A stretch of DNA of 64,000 bases from Sphingomonas hankyongi (lineage in GTDB: Bacteria > Pseudomonadota > Alphaproteobacteria > Sphingomonadales > Sphingomonadaceae), in the NCBI RefSeq assembly GCF_023516575.1, contig NZ_JAMGBE010000002.1, positions 186,001-250,000 on the forward strand, written 5' to 3'. Both the position numbers and the translations under genes were made by a program. This document shows, piece by piece, positions 27,694 to 36,757 of the stretch; within the stretch, counting starts at the first letter, position 1, and each line of letters opens with the position of its first letter. Below the pieces are notes generated by a model. That model was not told where the DNA came from. It saw nothing but the letters and a program-made list of their open reading frames with translations, and searched no databases.

Positions 27694-27730
27694 GCGGCCC
27701 GACAGCTGTAGAGGGCAATTGTCGGGCCGC
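27694..27730. repeat. 11-bp inverted repeat, terminator-like hairpin without T-run
   Basis: GCGGCCCGACA (27694-27704) and TGTCGGGCCGC (27720-27730) are perfect inverted copies separated by 15 bases. The stem is GC-rich but no run of T follows on either strand. It could be a weak bidirectional terminator between the putative 32-residue gene and the 3' end of the acyl-CoA dehydrogenase gene (27822), or an RNA-stability hairpin. Confidence 0.55.
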
Positions 27731-27821
27731 CCTACACGCGTCCTCGGGGGATGAAGGGACGCTGCGGCGCGAACACGTCCTCTCCGCAGACGTTCCCGAA
27801 CCTAATCTGCGTTAGCTCAGC

Positions 27822-29618
27822 CTAGAAGGCTTCCGCGGGCAACTTCATGATCGACTCTGCCCCAGCCTCTATCTTGCGCCGCAGGGCACCGGATGCGGAC
27901 AGTTCCCGCTCGGCGAAGAACCGCGCTGTAATGAGCTTGGCCTGGTGAAATTCCTGGTCAACCGCTCCGCCGCTTAGCGCCTGAGAAGACGAGGCCGCCA
28001 TCTTGAGCCACATCCAGCCCAGCGACACCAGGCCCATCAGATCCATGTAGGGATAGGCTCCCGCCCCGGCATTGTCGGGATCGGCCATGCCGTTCTGCGC
28101 GAGCCACATCGTCGCTGCCTGAAGATCGTCCACCGCCGGCTCAAGCGCAGCCGCGACACCCGCCGGATCGCCGGCCTGCTTCGCGTCTGCAATTTCGCGT
28201 CCGACAAGCTCCAGGAAGGTCTTGATCCCGCGACCGCCATCTTTCGGAAGCTTGCGGCCCACCAGGTCCATCGCCTGGATGCCGTTTGCGCCTTCGTAGA
28301 TCTGGGTGATGCGGGCGTCGCGGACGAATTGCTCCATCCCATGCTCGCGAATGTAGCCGTGACCTCCGAAAATCTGCTGCGCCTCGACCGCCGTCTCGAA
28401 CCCCTTGTCGGTCAGGTAGCCCTTGATCACCGGGGTAATCAGCCCGAGCAAATCGTCCGCCTGCTGACGTTCGTTTTCATCGGGCGAGCGACGCATGAGG
28501 TCGACCTGCAATGCGCCCCACAGGACGAGCGCCCTGCCCGCCTGGTTGTACGCGCGCGCTTCCATCAGCATCCGACGGACGTCGGGATGAACGAGCAGGA
28601 CGTCTGCTTTGACTCCCTCTTCCCGCTCGTCCGCTTTGAGTGCCCGGCCTTGCCGCCGCTCCTTCGCGTAGGCGGCGGCGTTCTGGTAGGCGACCTCGCC
28701 TTGCGCCAGGCCCTGCAGGCCGACGCCGAGTCGCGCCGCGTTCATCATGATGAACATGGCGGCGAGACCCTTTTCCGCCTCCCCAACCAGCCAGCCCTTG
28801 GCGCCGTCGTAATTCATCACGCAGGTCGCGTTGCCGTGAATGCCCATCTTCTTTTCGAGGGCGCCGCATTCCAGCTTGTTGCGCTCGCCAATCGAACCAT
28901 CGTCGTTGACCAGGAACTTCGGGACCACGAACAGGGATATGCCCTTCACGTTGTCGGGGGCTCCCGTAATTTTGGCGAGCACGAGATGGATGATGTTCTC
29001 GGCGAGGTCGTGCTCGCCGGAAGAGATAAAGATCTTGGTCCCGGTGATCGAATAGCTTCCGTCGTCGTTGGGCTCCGCCTTCGTCTTCAGCAGGCCGAGG
29101 TCCGTTCCGCAGTGCGGCTCCGTCAGGTTCATGGTCCCGGTCCAGCGTCCGGTGACCATCTTCGGGACATAAGTCTGCTTGAGCTCTTCGTTGGCCTTGA
29201 TCAGCAGCGAGGCGATCGCACCGGCGGTCAGCCCCTGGTACATCTCGAAGCTGTGGTTGGCTGAGAGGATATATTCCGTGACGGCGGTACCGACGACCTG
29301 CGGCAGGTCCTGCCCGCCATATTCCTCCGGAGCTGTCAGCGTCGGCCAACCGGCCTCCACGAACTGCTTATAGGCTTCCTTGAACCCGGGCGGCGTCGTC
29401 ACCGACCCGTCATCGTTTCGCTTGCAGCCATGCTCGTCGCCGACGCGGTTCAACGGCGCCAGCACTTCCGCGGCGAAGCGGCCAGCCTCATCGAGGATCG
29501 CTTCCACCAGATCCGGGGTGGCGTTCGCGAATCGCGGCAGGTTCGCGTAGCGCCCGATATCCAGCACCTCGTTGATGACGAATAAACTTTCGCGCACAGG
29601 CGCCGTGTACGTTGGCAT
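27822..29618 (-). CDS. Acyl-CoA dehydrogenase with C-terminal extension (DmdC-like)
   Basis: A 598-residue flavoenzyme of the long acyl-CoA dehydrogenase branch that includes DmdC. It begins with the family's M-P-x-Y-x-A-P-x-R-E/D-x-x-F pattern and carries T-E-P-x-C-G-T-D-L-G, an FAD/substrate segment, near 166-175. The region Q-I-F-G-G-H-G-Y near 418 belongs to the dehydrogenase core, and a 130-residue helical C-terminal extension follows. It oxidises acyl-CoA to enoyl-CoA with transfer of electrons to ETF in the cytosol. The chain specificity is not readable from sequence. It is monocistronic here. Confidence 0.94.
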   Translation of the reverse strand: MPTYTAPVRESLFVINEVLDIGRYANLPRFANATPDLVEAILDEAGRFAAEVLAPLNRVGDEHGCKRNDDGSVTTPPGFKEAYKQFVEAGWPTLTAPEEYGGQDLPQVVGTAVTEYILSANHSFEMYQGLTAGAIASLLIKANEELKQTYVPKMVTGRWTGTMNLTEPHCGTDLGLLKTKAEPNDDGSYSITGTKIFISSGEHDLAENIIHLVLAKITGAPDNVKGISLFVVPKFLVNDDGSIGERNKLECGALEKKMGIHGNATCVMNYDGAKGWLVGEAEKGLAAMFIMMNAARLGVGLQGLAQGEVAYQNAAAYAKERRQGRALKADEREEGVKADVLLVHPDVRRMLMEARAYNQAGRALVLWGALQVDLMRRSPDENERQQADDLLGLITPVIKGYLTDKGFETAVEAQQIFGGHGYIREHGMEQFVRDARITQIYEGANGIQAMDLVGRKLPKDGGRGIKTFLELVGREIADAKQAGDPAGVAAALEPAVDDLQAATMWLAQNGMADPDNAGAGAYPYMDLMGLVSLGWMWLKMAASSSQALSGGAVDQEFHQAKLITARFFAERELSASGALRRKIEAGAESIMKLPAEAF

Positions 29619-29711
29619 TCACTTACCTCCGTGTCAGCAACTCCCCTATTCCGCCAGTCAACAACCGTCCAGCGGCTGTTCGGACGTGACGTGAATGCCT
29701 AAATAGGAGTC

Positions 29712-30308
29712 ATGAAACGCATAATAGCCCTCGCCGCCGCCTCCTTGAGCATCGCATCGACCGAGGCATATGCCCAAACTGACACTGCCGTGCTGGCTGG
29801 CGGCTGCTTCTGGGGCATGGAAGCGGTCTTCGAGCATGTGAAAGGCGTCACCGACGTCGTTTCCGGCTATGCCGGGGGCTCGGCTCCCGATGCGAAATAT
29901 GGGCGCGTGAGCTCCGAGACGACCGGTCACGCCGAGGCCGTGCGCATTAGCTACGACCCTTCGCGGATCAGCTATGGGCAGCTGCTGCAGATTTTCTTCA
30001 CAGTCGCCCACGATCCGACCCAGGTGAACAGGCAAGGGCCCGACGTCGGACCGAGCTACCGGTCCGCGATCTTCCCGCAGAACGCCGGTCAGGAGCGGGC
30101 AGCGCGCACATTTCTTCAAAAGGTCGGCGCGAGCGGCGCCTACAAGAAGCCCATTGCTACAAAGATCGAGAAAGGCGGCTTCTTTCCCGCCGAGGCCGAG
30201 CATCAGGACTTCGCGCGGCGAAACCCAATGTATCCCTACATCCTCATCAACGATCGACCGAAAGTTTCGGCGCTAAGATCCCGTTTTCCAAGCCTTTTCA
30301 AAGCTTAA
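29712..30308 (+). CDS. msrA: Exported peptide-methionine (S)-S-oxide reductase
   Basis: A 198-residue MsrA that repairs methionine-S-sulfoxide in proteins. The active site is G-G-C32-F-W-G-M-E, followed by Y-A-G-G and G-H-A-E-A-V. An N-terminal signal peptide (1-22, ending A-Y-A-Q) would send it to the periplasm, unlike the common cytosolic form. C32 is the only cysteine, so it has no resolving cysteine and must rely on an external reductant. The catalytic glutamate and tyrosines appear to be kept. A TAGGAGTC site precedes the ATG. Confidence 0.94.
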   Translation: MKRIIALAAASLSIASTEAYAQTDTAVLAGGCFWGMEAVFEHVKGVTDVVSGYAGGSAPDAKYGRVSSETTGHAEAVRISYDPSRISYGQLLQIFFTVAHDPTQVNRQGPDVGPSYRSAIFPQNAGQERAARTFLQKVGASGAYKKPIATKIEKGGFFPAEAEHQDFARRNPMYPYILINDRPKVSALRSRFPSLFKA

Positions 30309-30442
30309 GCTGTTAAGATTTCACGCTTTATTCATCGCGGGGGCGACAAAGGGCCGGCCCCGCACTATATGACGCGCGAATGACGGGGGTGCCGCTCGCC
30401 AGGGCGCCTCTTGCCAATTCGGGCGGCCCGGAGAGCCTGATA

Positions 30443-31891
30443 ATGCTGACGACCAACCCCTTCGACGACGACAAGCTGCGCGAGGAGTGCGGGATCTTCG
30501 GCATCTGGGGTGCCGAGAATGCTGCGAGCTTCGTCGCTCTCGGCTTGCACGCGCTTCAGCACCGCGGCCAGGAAGCCGCGGGAATTACGGTCTTCGACGG
30601 CAAGCATTTCCACTCGCACCGCGCGATGGGCCATGTCGCCGGGAACTTCGACCGCGACGACGTGATGCGGAAGCTGCCGGGCCGGACGGCGATCGGCCAT
30701 GTCCGCTATTCCACGACGGGTGAAACCGCCCTGCGGAACGTGCAGCCCCTGTTCGCCGACCTTGCACAAGGGGGTTTCGCGGTCGCGCATAACGGCAATC
30801 TGTCGAATGCGATGAAGCTCCGCCGCACGCTCAATCGGCGCGGATCGATCTTCCAGTCCACCGGCGACACCGAGGTTATCATCCACCTCGTGGCCACCTC
30901 TGATCGGGGCAACAATCTCGACAAGCTGACCGATGCGCTGAAGCAGGTCGAAGGCGCTTATTCGCTGGTCGTCCTGACCGATGAAGGGCTCGTCGCGTGC
31001 CGCGACCCACTCGGCATTCGGCCGCTCGTCATGGGCAAGCTCGGCGAAGCGACGATCTTCGCGTCGGAAACCGTTGCCCTGGACGTCATCGGGGCCAGCT
31101 ACCTGCGCGACGTCGAGCCGGGCGAGCTTGTGCTGGTCAACGATACCGGCATCCGCTCCTATCGACCGTTCGAAAAGGTCGCGCCGCGCCCGTGCATCTT
31201 CGAGCATGTCTATTTCTCGCGCCCGGACAGCATCGCCGAAGGGCAGTCCGTCTACGAGGTCCGCAAGAATATCGGTGCCGAGCTCGCCCGCGAAGCGCCC
31301 GTCGAAGCGGATTATGTGGTCCCCGTGCCGGACAGCGGCGTGCCCGCCGCGCTCGGCTACAGCCAGGCTTCCGCCATCCCGTTCGAGCTCGGGATCATCC
31401 GGTCGCACTATGTCGGCCGCACGTTCATCCAGCCTAGCCAGGAAGTTCGCCACCTGGGGGTCAAGCTCAAGCACAACGCCAATTCGGCACTGGTTCGCGG
31501 CAAGCGCATCGTCCTCGTCGACGATTCGATCGTCCGTGGCACGACCTCGGTGAAGCTCGTCCAGATGATGCGGGATGCAGGAGCGCGCGAAGTGCATATG
31601 CGCATCGCGTCCCCCCCGACGACGCACAGCTGTTTCTACGGCGTCGATACGCCGGAGCGCGCCAAGCTCCTCGCTGCGCAGATGAGCGTGGCGGCGATGG
31701 CCGACTACATCAATGCGGACAGCCTCGCCTTTATCTCCATCGAAGGACTCTATCGGGCGCTCGGCGAGGAACGGGACAACAATCAGCCGCAGCGTTGCGA
31801 CGCTTGCTTCACGGGCAATTACCCGACGAGCCTTACCGATCTTACGGAGAAAGAGGGCGCGCCCTCGCTTTCGCTGGTAGCCAGCCGCTAA
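30443..31891 (+). CDS. purF: Amidophosphoribosyltransferase
   Basis: A 482-residue enzyme from the ATG at 30443. It makes 5-phosphoribosylamine from PRPP and glutamine, the first step of purine synthesis. The catalytic nucleophile would be C16 (E-E-C-G-I-F-G) after removal of a 15-residue propeptide. The PRPP loop is V-L-V-D-D-S-I-V-R-G-T-T, and four cysteines (P-C-I-F, H-S-C-F, R-C-D-A-C) match the 4Fe-4S type. An earlier in-frame ATG at 30380 adds 21 residues and is less likely, as GGAGAG sits just before 30443. The leader has a GC-rich stem (GCGGGG...CCCCGC near 30338-30362). Confidence 0.97.
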   Translation: MLTTNPFDDDKLREECGIFGIWGAENAASFVALGLHALQHRGQEAAGITVFDGKHFHSHRAMGHVAGNFDRDDVMRKLPGRTAIGHVRYSTTGETALRNVQPLFADLAQGGFAVAHNGNLSNAMKLRRTLNRRGSIFQSTGDTEVIIHLVATSDRGNNLDKLTDALKQVEGAYSLVVLTDEGLVACRDPLGIRPLVMGKLGEATIFASETVALDVIGASYLRDVEPGELVLVNDTGIRSYRPFEKVAPRPCIFEHVYFSRPDSIAEGQSVYEVRKNIGAELAREAPVEADYVVPVPDSGVPAALGYSQASAIPFELGIIRSHYVGRTFIQPSQEVRHLGVKLKHNANSALVRGKRIVLVDDSIVRGTTSVKLVQMMRDAGAREVHMRIASPPTTHSCFYGVDTPERAKLLAAQMSVAAMADYINADSLAFISIEGLYRALGEERDNNQPQRCDACFTGNYPTSLTDLTEKEGAPSLSLVASR

Positions 31892-31901
31892 ACGGCCCCC
31901 C

Positions 31902-32618
31902 ATGACCGATTCGAGACCTCTTGAGGGCAAGCTCGCGCTCGTCACCGGCGCCAGCCGGGGCATTGGCGCCGCGACCGCAGAACAGCTGGCGGCCGCAGGT
32001 GCCCATGTCATCCTCGTAGCCCGCACTGCCGGCGCGCTGGAGCAGGTTGAGGAAAATATCCACGCAGCTGGAGGCAGCGCGACCATCGCGCCGCTCGACC
32101 TCACCGACGGTGATTCGATCGGAAAGCTTGCCAGCGCAGTCGCTCAGCGTTGGGAAAAATTGGACATAATGGTGCTGAACGCCGCGATGCTCGGCTCCCT
32201 CACGCCCGTGCAAGACATCGACCCCAAGGAATATTCGCGCGTCATCAGCCTGAACCTGCTCGCCAATCAGGCCCTCGTCGCCGCTTTCGACCCCTTGCTT
32301 AAGCGCGCCGAGCGCGCCGACGTGGTCGCCCTGACCTCGTCGGTCGGCACTGAGCCGCGAGCTTTCTGGGGCGCGTATGGCTCATCCAAAGCGGCGCTAG
32401 AAACCCTGCTCGGCACCTATGCCGACGAAACCTCGTATCTCGGCCGCTTGCGAGTTCACATTGTTGATCCCGGAGCGACGCGTACGCGCATGCGCCAGCT
32501 GGCATTCCCCGGGGAGGAACCGGAGAGCGTGAAGCCGCCGGAAGTAGTAGCCAAGGCTATTTTGGATCGAATTCTGACGGAAGCCGAGACGGGCAAGAAA
32601 GTCCGCGTCGAAGCATAA
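31902..32618 (+). CDS. SDR family NAD(P)-dependent oxidoreductase
   Basis: A 238-residue short-chain dehydrogenase with T-G-A-S-R-G-I-G (16-23), the N-A-A-M structural motif near 88, the catalytic serine in T-S-S-V-G near 141 and Y-G-S-S-K near 156. R-T near the end of strand 2 suggests NADP preference. The substrate is unknown. It starts 10 bases after purF and may share its transcript, although no metabolic link is apparent. Confidence 0.92.
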   Translation: MTDSRPLEGKLALVTGASRGIGAATAEQLAAAGAHVILVARTAGALEQVEENIHAAGGSATIAPLDLTDGDSIGKLASAVAQRWEKLDIMVLNAAMLGSLTPVQDIDPKEYSRVISLNLLANQALVAAFDPLLKRAERADVVALTSSVGTEPRAFWGAYGSSKAALETLLGTYADETSYLGRLRVHIVDPGATRTRMRQLAFPGEEPESVKPPEVVAKAILDRILTEAETGKKVRVEA

Positions 32619-32624
32619 AAGCAA

Positions 32625-32650
32625 GGCTGCAGCGCCCGAGCACTGCAGCC
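32625..32650. terminator. Probable terminator hairpin between SDR and small membrane gene
   Basis: GGCTGCAG (32625-32632) pairs perfectly with CTGCAGCC (32643-32650) around a 10-base loop. On the minus strand the stem is followed by TTGCTTTT, so it fits best as the terminator for the 19-residue membrane gene. It may also stop plus-strand transcription after the SDR gene. Confidence 0.6.
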
Positions 32651-32680
32651 CAGCTCAAATCCCTCGTGACCTTGCGAATC

Positions 32681-32740
32681 CTAGAACAGGATGACCAGGA
32701 TGATGATCAAGAGGATCAGTCCACCGAGTCCAATATACAT
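32681..32740 (-). CDS. 19-residue hydrophobic membrane peptide
   Basis: A strong ribosome site (GAGGAGG, six bases before the ATG at 32740) precedes a 19-codon frame: M-Y-I-G-L-G-G-L-I-L-L-I-I-I-L-V-I-L-F, then TAG. The whole peptide is one transmembrane helix. It has its own EcfG-like promoter upstream and a terminator-like hairpin downstream, which together make a real gene likely. Similar tiny stress-related membrane peptides (for example the DUF3309 type) are known in alphaproteobacteria, but I cannot assign this one to a family. Confidence 0.65.
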   Translation of the reverse strand: MYIGLGGLILLIIILVILF

Positions 32741-32770
32741 GGCTTTCCTCCTCGTGCTTGTGTCGGTGTG

Positions 32771-32796
32771 AACCGTTTCGCAGGCGAGTAGGTTCC
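32771..32796 (-). promoter_or_regulatory. EcfG-like promoter of the 19-residue membrane gene
   Basis: Reading the minus strand, GGAAC (32792-32796) is followed after 16 bases by CGGTT (32771-32775), about 30 bases before the small gene's ATG. The general stress sigma factor EcfG of alphaproteobacteria recognises GGAAC-N16/17-CGTT, so the -35 is perfect and the -10 has one difference. Assignment is by consensus only. Confidence 0.5.
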
Positions 32797-32801
32797 GATA
32801 T

Positions 32802-33275
32802 TCAGCGCTCCGATCGGACCCCTTCAGCGGCGCGTTCGCCCTTTAGCTCGATCTCGCCTTCGTCGAGCCCATCCCAATAATGGAGGCGCTGCGCATGGAC
32901 CTTGATGAGGGTCAGCCCGGGCGTATCGATACCTTCCTTGAACCAGGCATCGAGGTCCTTGGTCCAATGCTCCTCGAAGCGGCCCTTGTCCTTGATGAGC
33001 TCCGCACTTCCTTCGATCGTAATGAAGAAGGGCTTCATGCCGAGCGCGCCCGACTTGCCCTGCAGGCTAAGGCCGACGTTCGCGTCTGACTGGATGTCGC
33101 GGATCGTGCCGGTGTCCTCGCACGTGAAAAAATAGGAATCGCCGTCGAATTCGACCTGACGATTGTTACTCATGGGCCGCGCGGCGATCTGCCCGGAGGC
33201 GGTCCGCGTCGACAGGATCGTGAAATCGATGTCGCGCATCTTCTCCGAAATATCTTCTAATTTGAGGTCCGCCAT
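32802..33275 (-). CDS. Pyridoxamine 5'-phosphate oxidase-fold general stress protein
   Basis: A 157-residue flavin-binding split-barrel protein of the general-stress PPOX type. The start at 33275 gives M-A-D-L-K-L-E-D-I-S-E-K-M, the family's normal opening. The core strands R-T-A-S-G-Q-I-A-A-R-P-M and Y-F-F-T-C are present. Members bind FMN or F420-like flavins, and most have no proven reaction. An EcfG-like promoter lies upstream, which fits a stress role. A longer frame to 33452 lacks family similarity. Confidence 0.88.
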   Translation of the reverse strand: MADLKLEDISEKMRDIDFTILSTRTASGQIAARPMSNNRQVEFDGDSYFFTCEDTGTIRDIQSDANVGLSLQGKSGALGMKPFFITIEGSAELIKDKGRFEEHWTKDLDAWFKEGIDTPGLTLIKVHAQRLHYWDGLDEGEIELKGERAAEGVRSER

Positions 33276-33309
33276 TTCGTTCGCTCCTGGATGGATGATC
33301 TGGCAGATC

Positions 33310-33334
33310 AACGCCGCGCCAGCTGTTGCGCTCC
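33310..33334 (-). promoter_or_regulatory. EcfG-like promoter of the PPOX stress gene
   Basis: On the minus strand GGAGC (33330-33334), one base from the GGAAC consensus, is followed after exactly 16 bases by CGTT (33310-33313). The site ends 34 bases before the PPOX ATG. The spacing and -10 match EcfG, and the gene's family agrees. Confidence 0.45.
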
Positions 33335-33367
33335 GGAATACGGACAAAGGTCGGTATCGGCTGCGAG

Positions 33368-34615
33368 CTAGGATTTGATCATCGTCACTTGCGCGACATC
33401 TATAACGCCGCCGCGGAAGCCGCCCTCGCAGTACATCAGGTAATAGCGCCAAAGATCGTGAAACCGCTCGCCGAACCCCTCGAGCTCACCGCGCGCCACG
33501 GCGAGATCATAGCGGATGCGCCATCGCTTGAGTGTCTCGGCATAGTCTTCGCCGAAGCTCTCACGGTCCTCCCACGACAGGCCGCGCTCCTGGGCCAATG
33601 ACGCGAACCGCGGCTCATCGAGCAACATTCCGCCGGGGAAGATGTACGTCTGAATGAAGTCAGGATTGCGAGCGTAATGGTCGAAGAATTCGTGCTTGAA
33701 TGAGATGAACTGCAGCGCTGCCTTTCCACCTGGTCTGAGGTTGCGCGCAATGCTGTCGAGATAGGCGCCCCACCAGCGCTCGCCGACTGCCTCGACCATC
33801 TCGACCGAGGCAATCGCGTCATACCGATCGTTTGTGTCGCGATAATCCTGCAGCCTGATTTCGATCTGCCCTGACAAGCCTGCAGCCGCTATCGTTTGTT
33901 CTGCCCAGGCTTTCTGTTCGGTCGAGAGCGTAAGACCGACAACGTGCGCTCCGCGAGCCGCGGCTTCGACGGCGAGACTGCCCCAGCCGCAGCCGACCTC
34001 GAGCAGCCGTTGGCCCGGCTTCAAGTTCAGGCGGTCGAGAAGCATCCCGATCTTGTGGCGTTGCGCGTCTTCCAGGCTCGCGTCCGGTGAGGGGAAGCGC
34101 GCGGCGCTGTACGTCATAGTCTGGTCGAGCCAGGCGGAGTAGAAGTCGTTTCCCAAGTCGTAGTGCGCGGCAATGTTCGCCCGGGCATTACGCGGCGCAT
34201 TGTCCCTCAGCCGGTGAGCAATGGCATTGATCCAGCGGAACGGGCCCTTCGCCCGGCCGACATCGCCAAGCGGTCCGGCGTTCGACGAAAATAACTCAAA
34301 AATCGGCACGGGATCGACGCTGGTCCATTCGCCGAGCGTCCAGGCCTTGTACCAGCCGACCGAGCCGGACGTGGCGAGTCTGACCAGCGCGAGCCAGCTG
34401 TGCAGCTGCAGGTTGGCGGCAGGTCCGGCGCTTCGGAAGCCGAGGTCGCGGACGTTACCGTCGGGCAAGTGCATGTGGATGCCGCCGCGCTCAATCCCCT
34501 CTTCGATCCGGTCGAGCACATGCTCGAAAGCCGGGGCGAGGATACGCGCGACAGTTCCTCCGCCGGTGGCGAACCGGCGATCCGCATGCAGAAGATGCTC
34601 GCCGCGCGTGCTCAT
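33368..34615 (-). CDS. cfa: Cyclopropane-fatty-acyl-phospholipid synthase family protein
   Basis: A 415-residue SAM-dependent methyltransferase starting at 34615. The core contains H-Y-D-L-G-N-D-F-Y, the SAM loop L-E-V-G-C-G-W-G-S-L near residue 197, and E-M-V-E-A-V-G-E-R near 272, all diagnostic of the CFA synthase family. The C-terminal Y-Y-L-M-Y-C-E-G-G-F motif is also present. It probably adds a methylene or methyl group across lipid double bonds at the membrane. Upstream in-frame sequence to 34798 is antisense to the next gene's 3' end. Confidence 0.93.
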   Translation of the reverse strand: MSTRGEHLLHADRRFATGGGTVARILAPAFEHVLDRIEEGIERGGIHMHLPDGNVRDLGFRSAGPAANLQLHSWLALVRLATSGSVGWYKAWTLGEWTSVDPVPIFELFSSNAGPLGDVGRAKGPFRWINAIAHRLRDNAPRNARANIAAHYDLGNDFYSAWLDQTMTYSAARFPSPDASLEDAQRHKIGMLLDRLNLKPGQRLLEVGCGWGSLAVEAAARGAHVVGLTLSTEQKAWAEQTIAAAGLSGQIEIRLQDYRDTNDRYDAIASVEMVEAVGERWWGAYLDSIARNLRPGGKAALQFISFKHEFFDHYARNPDFIQTYIFPGGMLLDEPRFASLAQERGLSWEDRESFGEDYAETLKRWRIRYDLAVARGELEGFGERFHDLWRYYLMYCEGGFRGGVIDVAQVTMIKS

Positions 34616-34656
34616 GGCAGCGCAGTTATGAATTCGACCGTTCTTTGTCGAGCGCC

Positions 34657-35613
34657 CTAGCAGCCGGGCCCACGAATGGGGACGACGGTTTGTCGGCCGA
34701 GACGCGAACGACGCCCCTGTCCGTAGCGAGCATCCCCGATTGTGACGGAAGCGGAGCAGCGGCTGCGCACCACGTCCGCCTCCGGAAGGATAGACCATTT
34801 GAGGAACTTGCGAAGTCCTTGATCACGCTGGATCGCCTCGCGGATAAAGGGGTCTGTCATATGCGTCGGCGTGCAGCTGCTAACGCCGCCAAAGCCACCG
34901 GAAAGCGGATCGTAGTGGCTGCGCCGGTAGCAGTCGCCCTCCTGCCAGACGAGGTCGCGGCGCCAGAAGGCGACCGGCGGCGGCGAAGCGAAGAGCGCTT
35001 CGACGGGCCGATTTCCTGCCCAGTGCCGTACCGCGGCATCGGCACGCTCCGTAATCCCGAGATTCAGGCCGATGTACAAAAGCGCGATCGCAATCGCCGC
35101 CTGCGGGATCCGTCGCCATTCCTTGCCATGCTGCTCGCGGCGCTTGGAGAACCCGATCGAAAGCGCGAGCAGCAGCCAGATCCAGATGTCGATGATGAAC
35201 AGGCCATCAGCGTGGTACCAGGACTTGGACAAGGGCGAAAACAGCTGGACCGAATAGGTAGTCAGCAAGTCCAGAAGAGGGTGGGTGACGGCTCCTAGGT
35301 AACAAAGAGCGACCAGCCAGCCGATCCGCATCGGCAAGCCGCTCTTGAAGGTGGCGCCCTTGCTGAGTTGCCACCGATCGAGGAGCCACAATAACAGGGC
35401 CAGGACAGGCGGCATGACCAGCACGCCGCCGATGAGGCCGTGAGTAAAACCGCGATGCGTCGCCAGCGGGTCCCACGGCGCGCTTCCGAAGAAGACGTCG
35501 ATGTCGGGCATGTTGGCGGCGAGGATGAGAGCGGCCAGGCCCTTGCGCGTCTGCGCCTTCAGGCCGGCCTGGCCCAGCACCCAGCCGGCCATCGAATGCG
35601 TGAGATTGTCCAC
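34657..35613 (-). CDS. Membrane metal-dependent hydrolase (YdjM/DUF457 type)
   Basis: A 318-residue inner-membrane protein of the YdjM-like metal-dependent hydrolase family. The start is GTG. The N-terminus has M-D-N-L-T-H, then D-I-D near 37 and H-R-G-F-T-H near 53-58, the expected metal ligands. Later come T-H-P-L-L-D near 108, four to six transmembrane helices, and a soluble C-terminal domain (about 175-318). The substrate is not known; in E. coli YdjM is a LexA-regulated gene. It lies 14 bases downstream of korB and is probably in the same transcript. Confidence 0.88.
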   Translation of the reverse strand: MDNLTHSMAGWVLGQAGLKAQTRKGLAALILAANMPDIDVFFGSAPWDPLATHRGFTHGLIGGVLVMPPVLALLLWLLDRWQLSKGATFKSGLPMRIGWLVALCYLGAVTHPLLDLLTTYSVQLFSPLSKSWYHADGLFIIDIWIWLLLALSIGFSKRREQHGKEWRRIPQAAIAIALLYIGLNLGITERADAAVRHWAGNRPVEALFASPPPVAFWRRDLVWQEGDCYRRSHYDPLSGGFGGVSSCTPTHMTDPFIREAIQRDQGLRKFLKWSILPEADVVRSRCSASVTIGDARYGQGRRSRLGRQTVVPIRGPGC

Positions 35614-35627
35614 TCAGGAATCGCGGT

Positions 35628-36637
<1,010 letters not shown>

Positions 36638-36638
<1 letters not shown>

Positions 36639-36721
36639 CAGAGATACCCACCCAGCCAGGCGATAAGCAAAACGACCACGATCAGCAGCATCACCATCGG
36701 GAAGACGTTGATCTGCTTCAT
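36638..36721 (-). CDS. 27-residue membrane peptide between korA and korB
   Basis: An ATG at 36721 opens a 27-codon frame: M-K-Q-I-N-V-F-P-M-V-M-L-L-I-V-V-V-L-L-I-A-W... ending G-Y-L, then TGA. It is a single transmembrane helix with a short basic N-terminus. The TGA shares a base with the korB ATG (TGATG). An ATG nine bases earlier (36730) would add three residues. The ribosome site is weak, so it may depend on korA translation. It could anchor the Kor complex to the membrane, but this is inference from position. Confidence 0.65.
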
Positions 36722-36757
36722 CGATCGCATGCGCCAAAGTTCACAAAGCTCACTCCT

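Noticed and set aside
30365-32104. A 579-residue minus-strand frame
   Set aside because: It lies antisense to purF and the SDR gene, both of which have clear family motifs; its composition is that of a GC-rich shadow frame.
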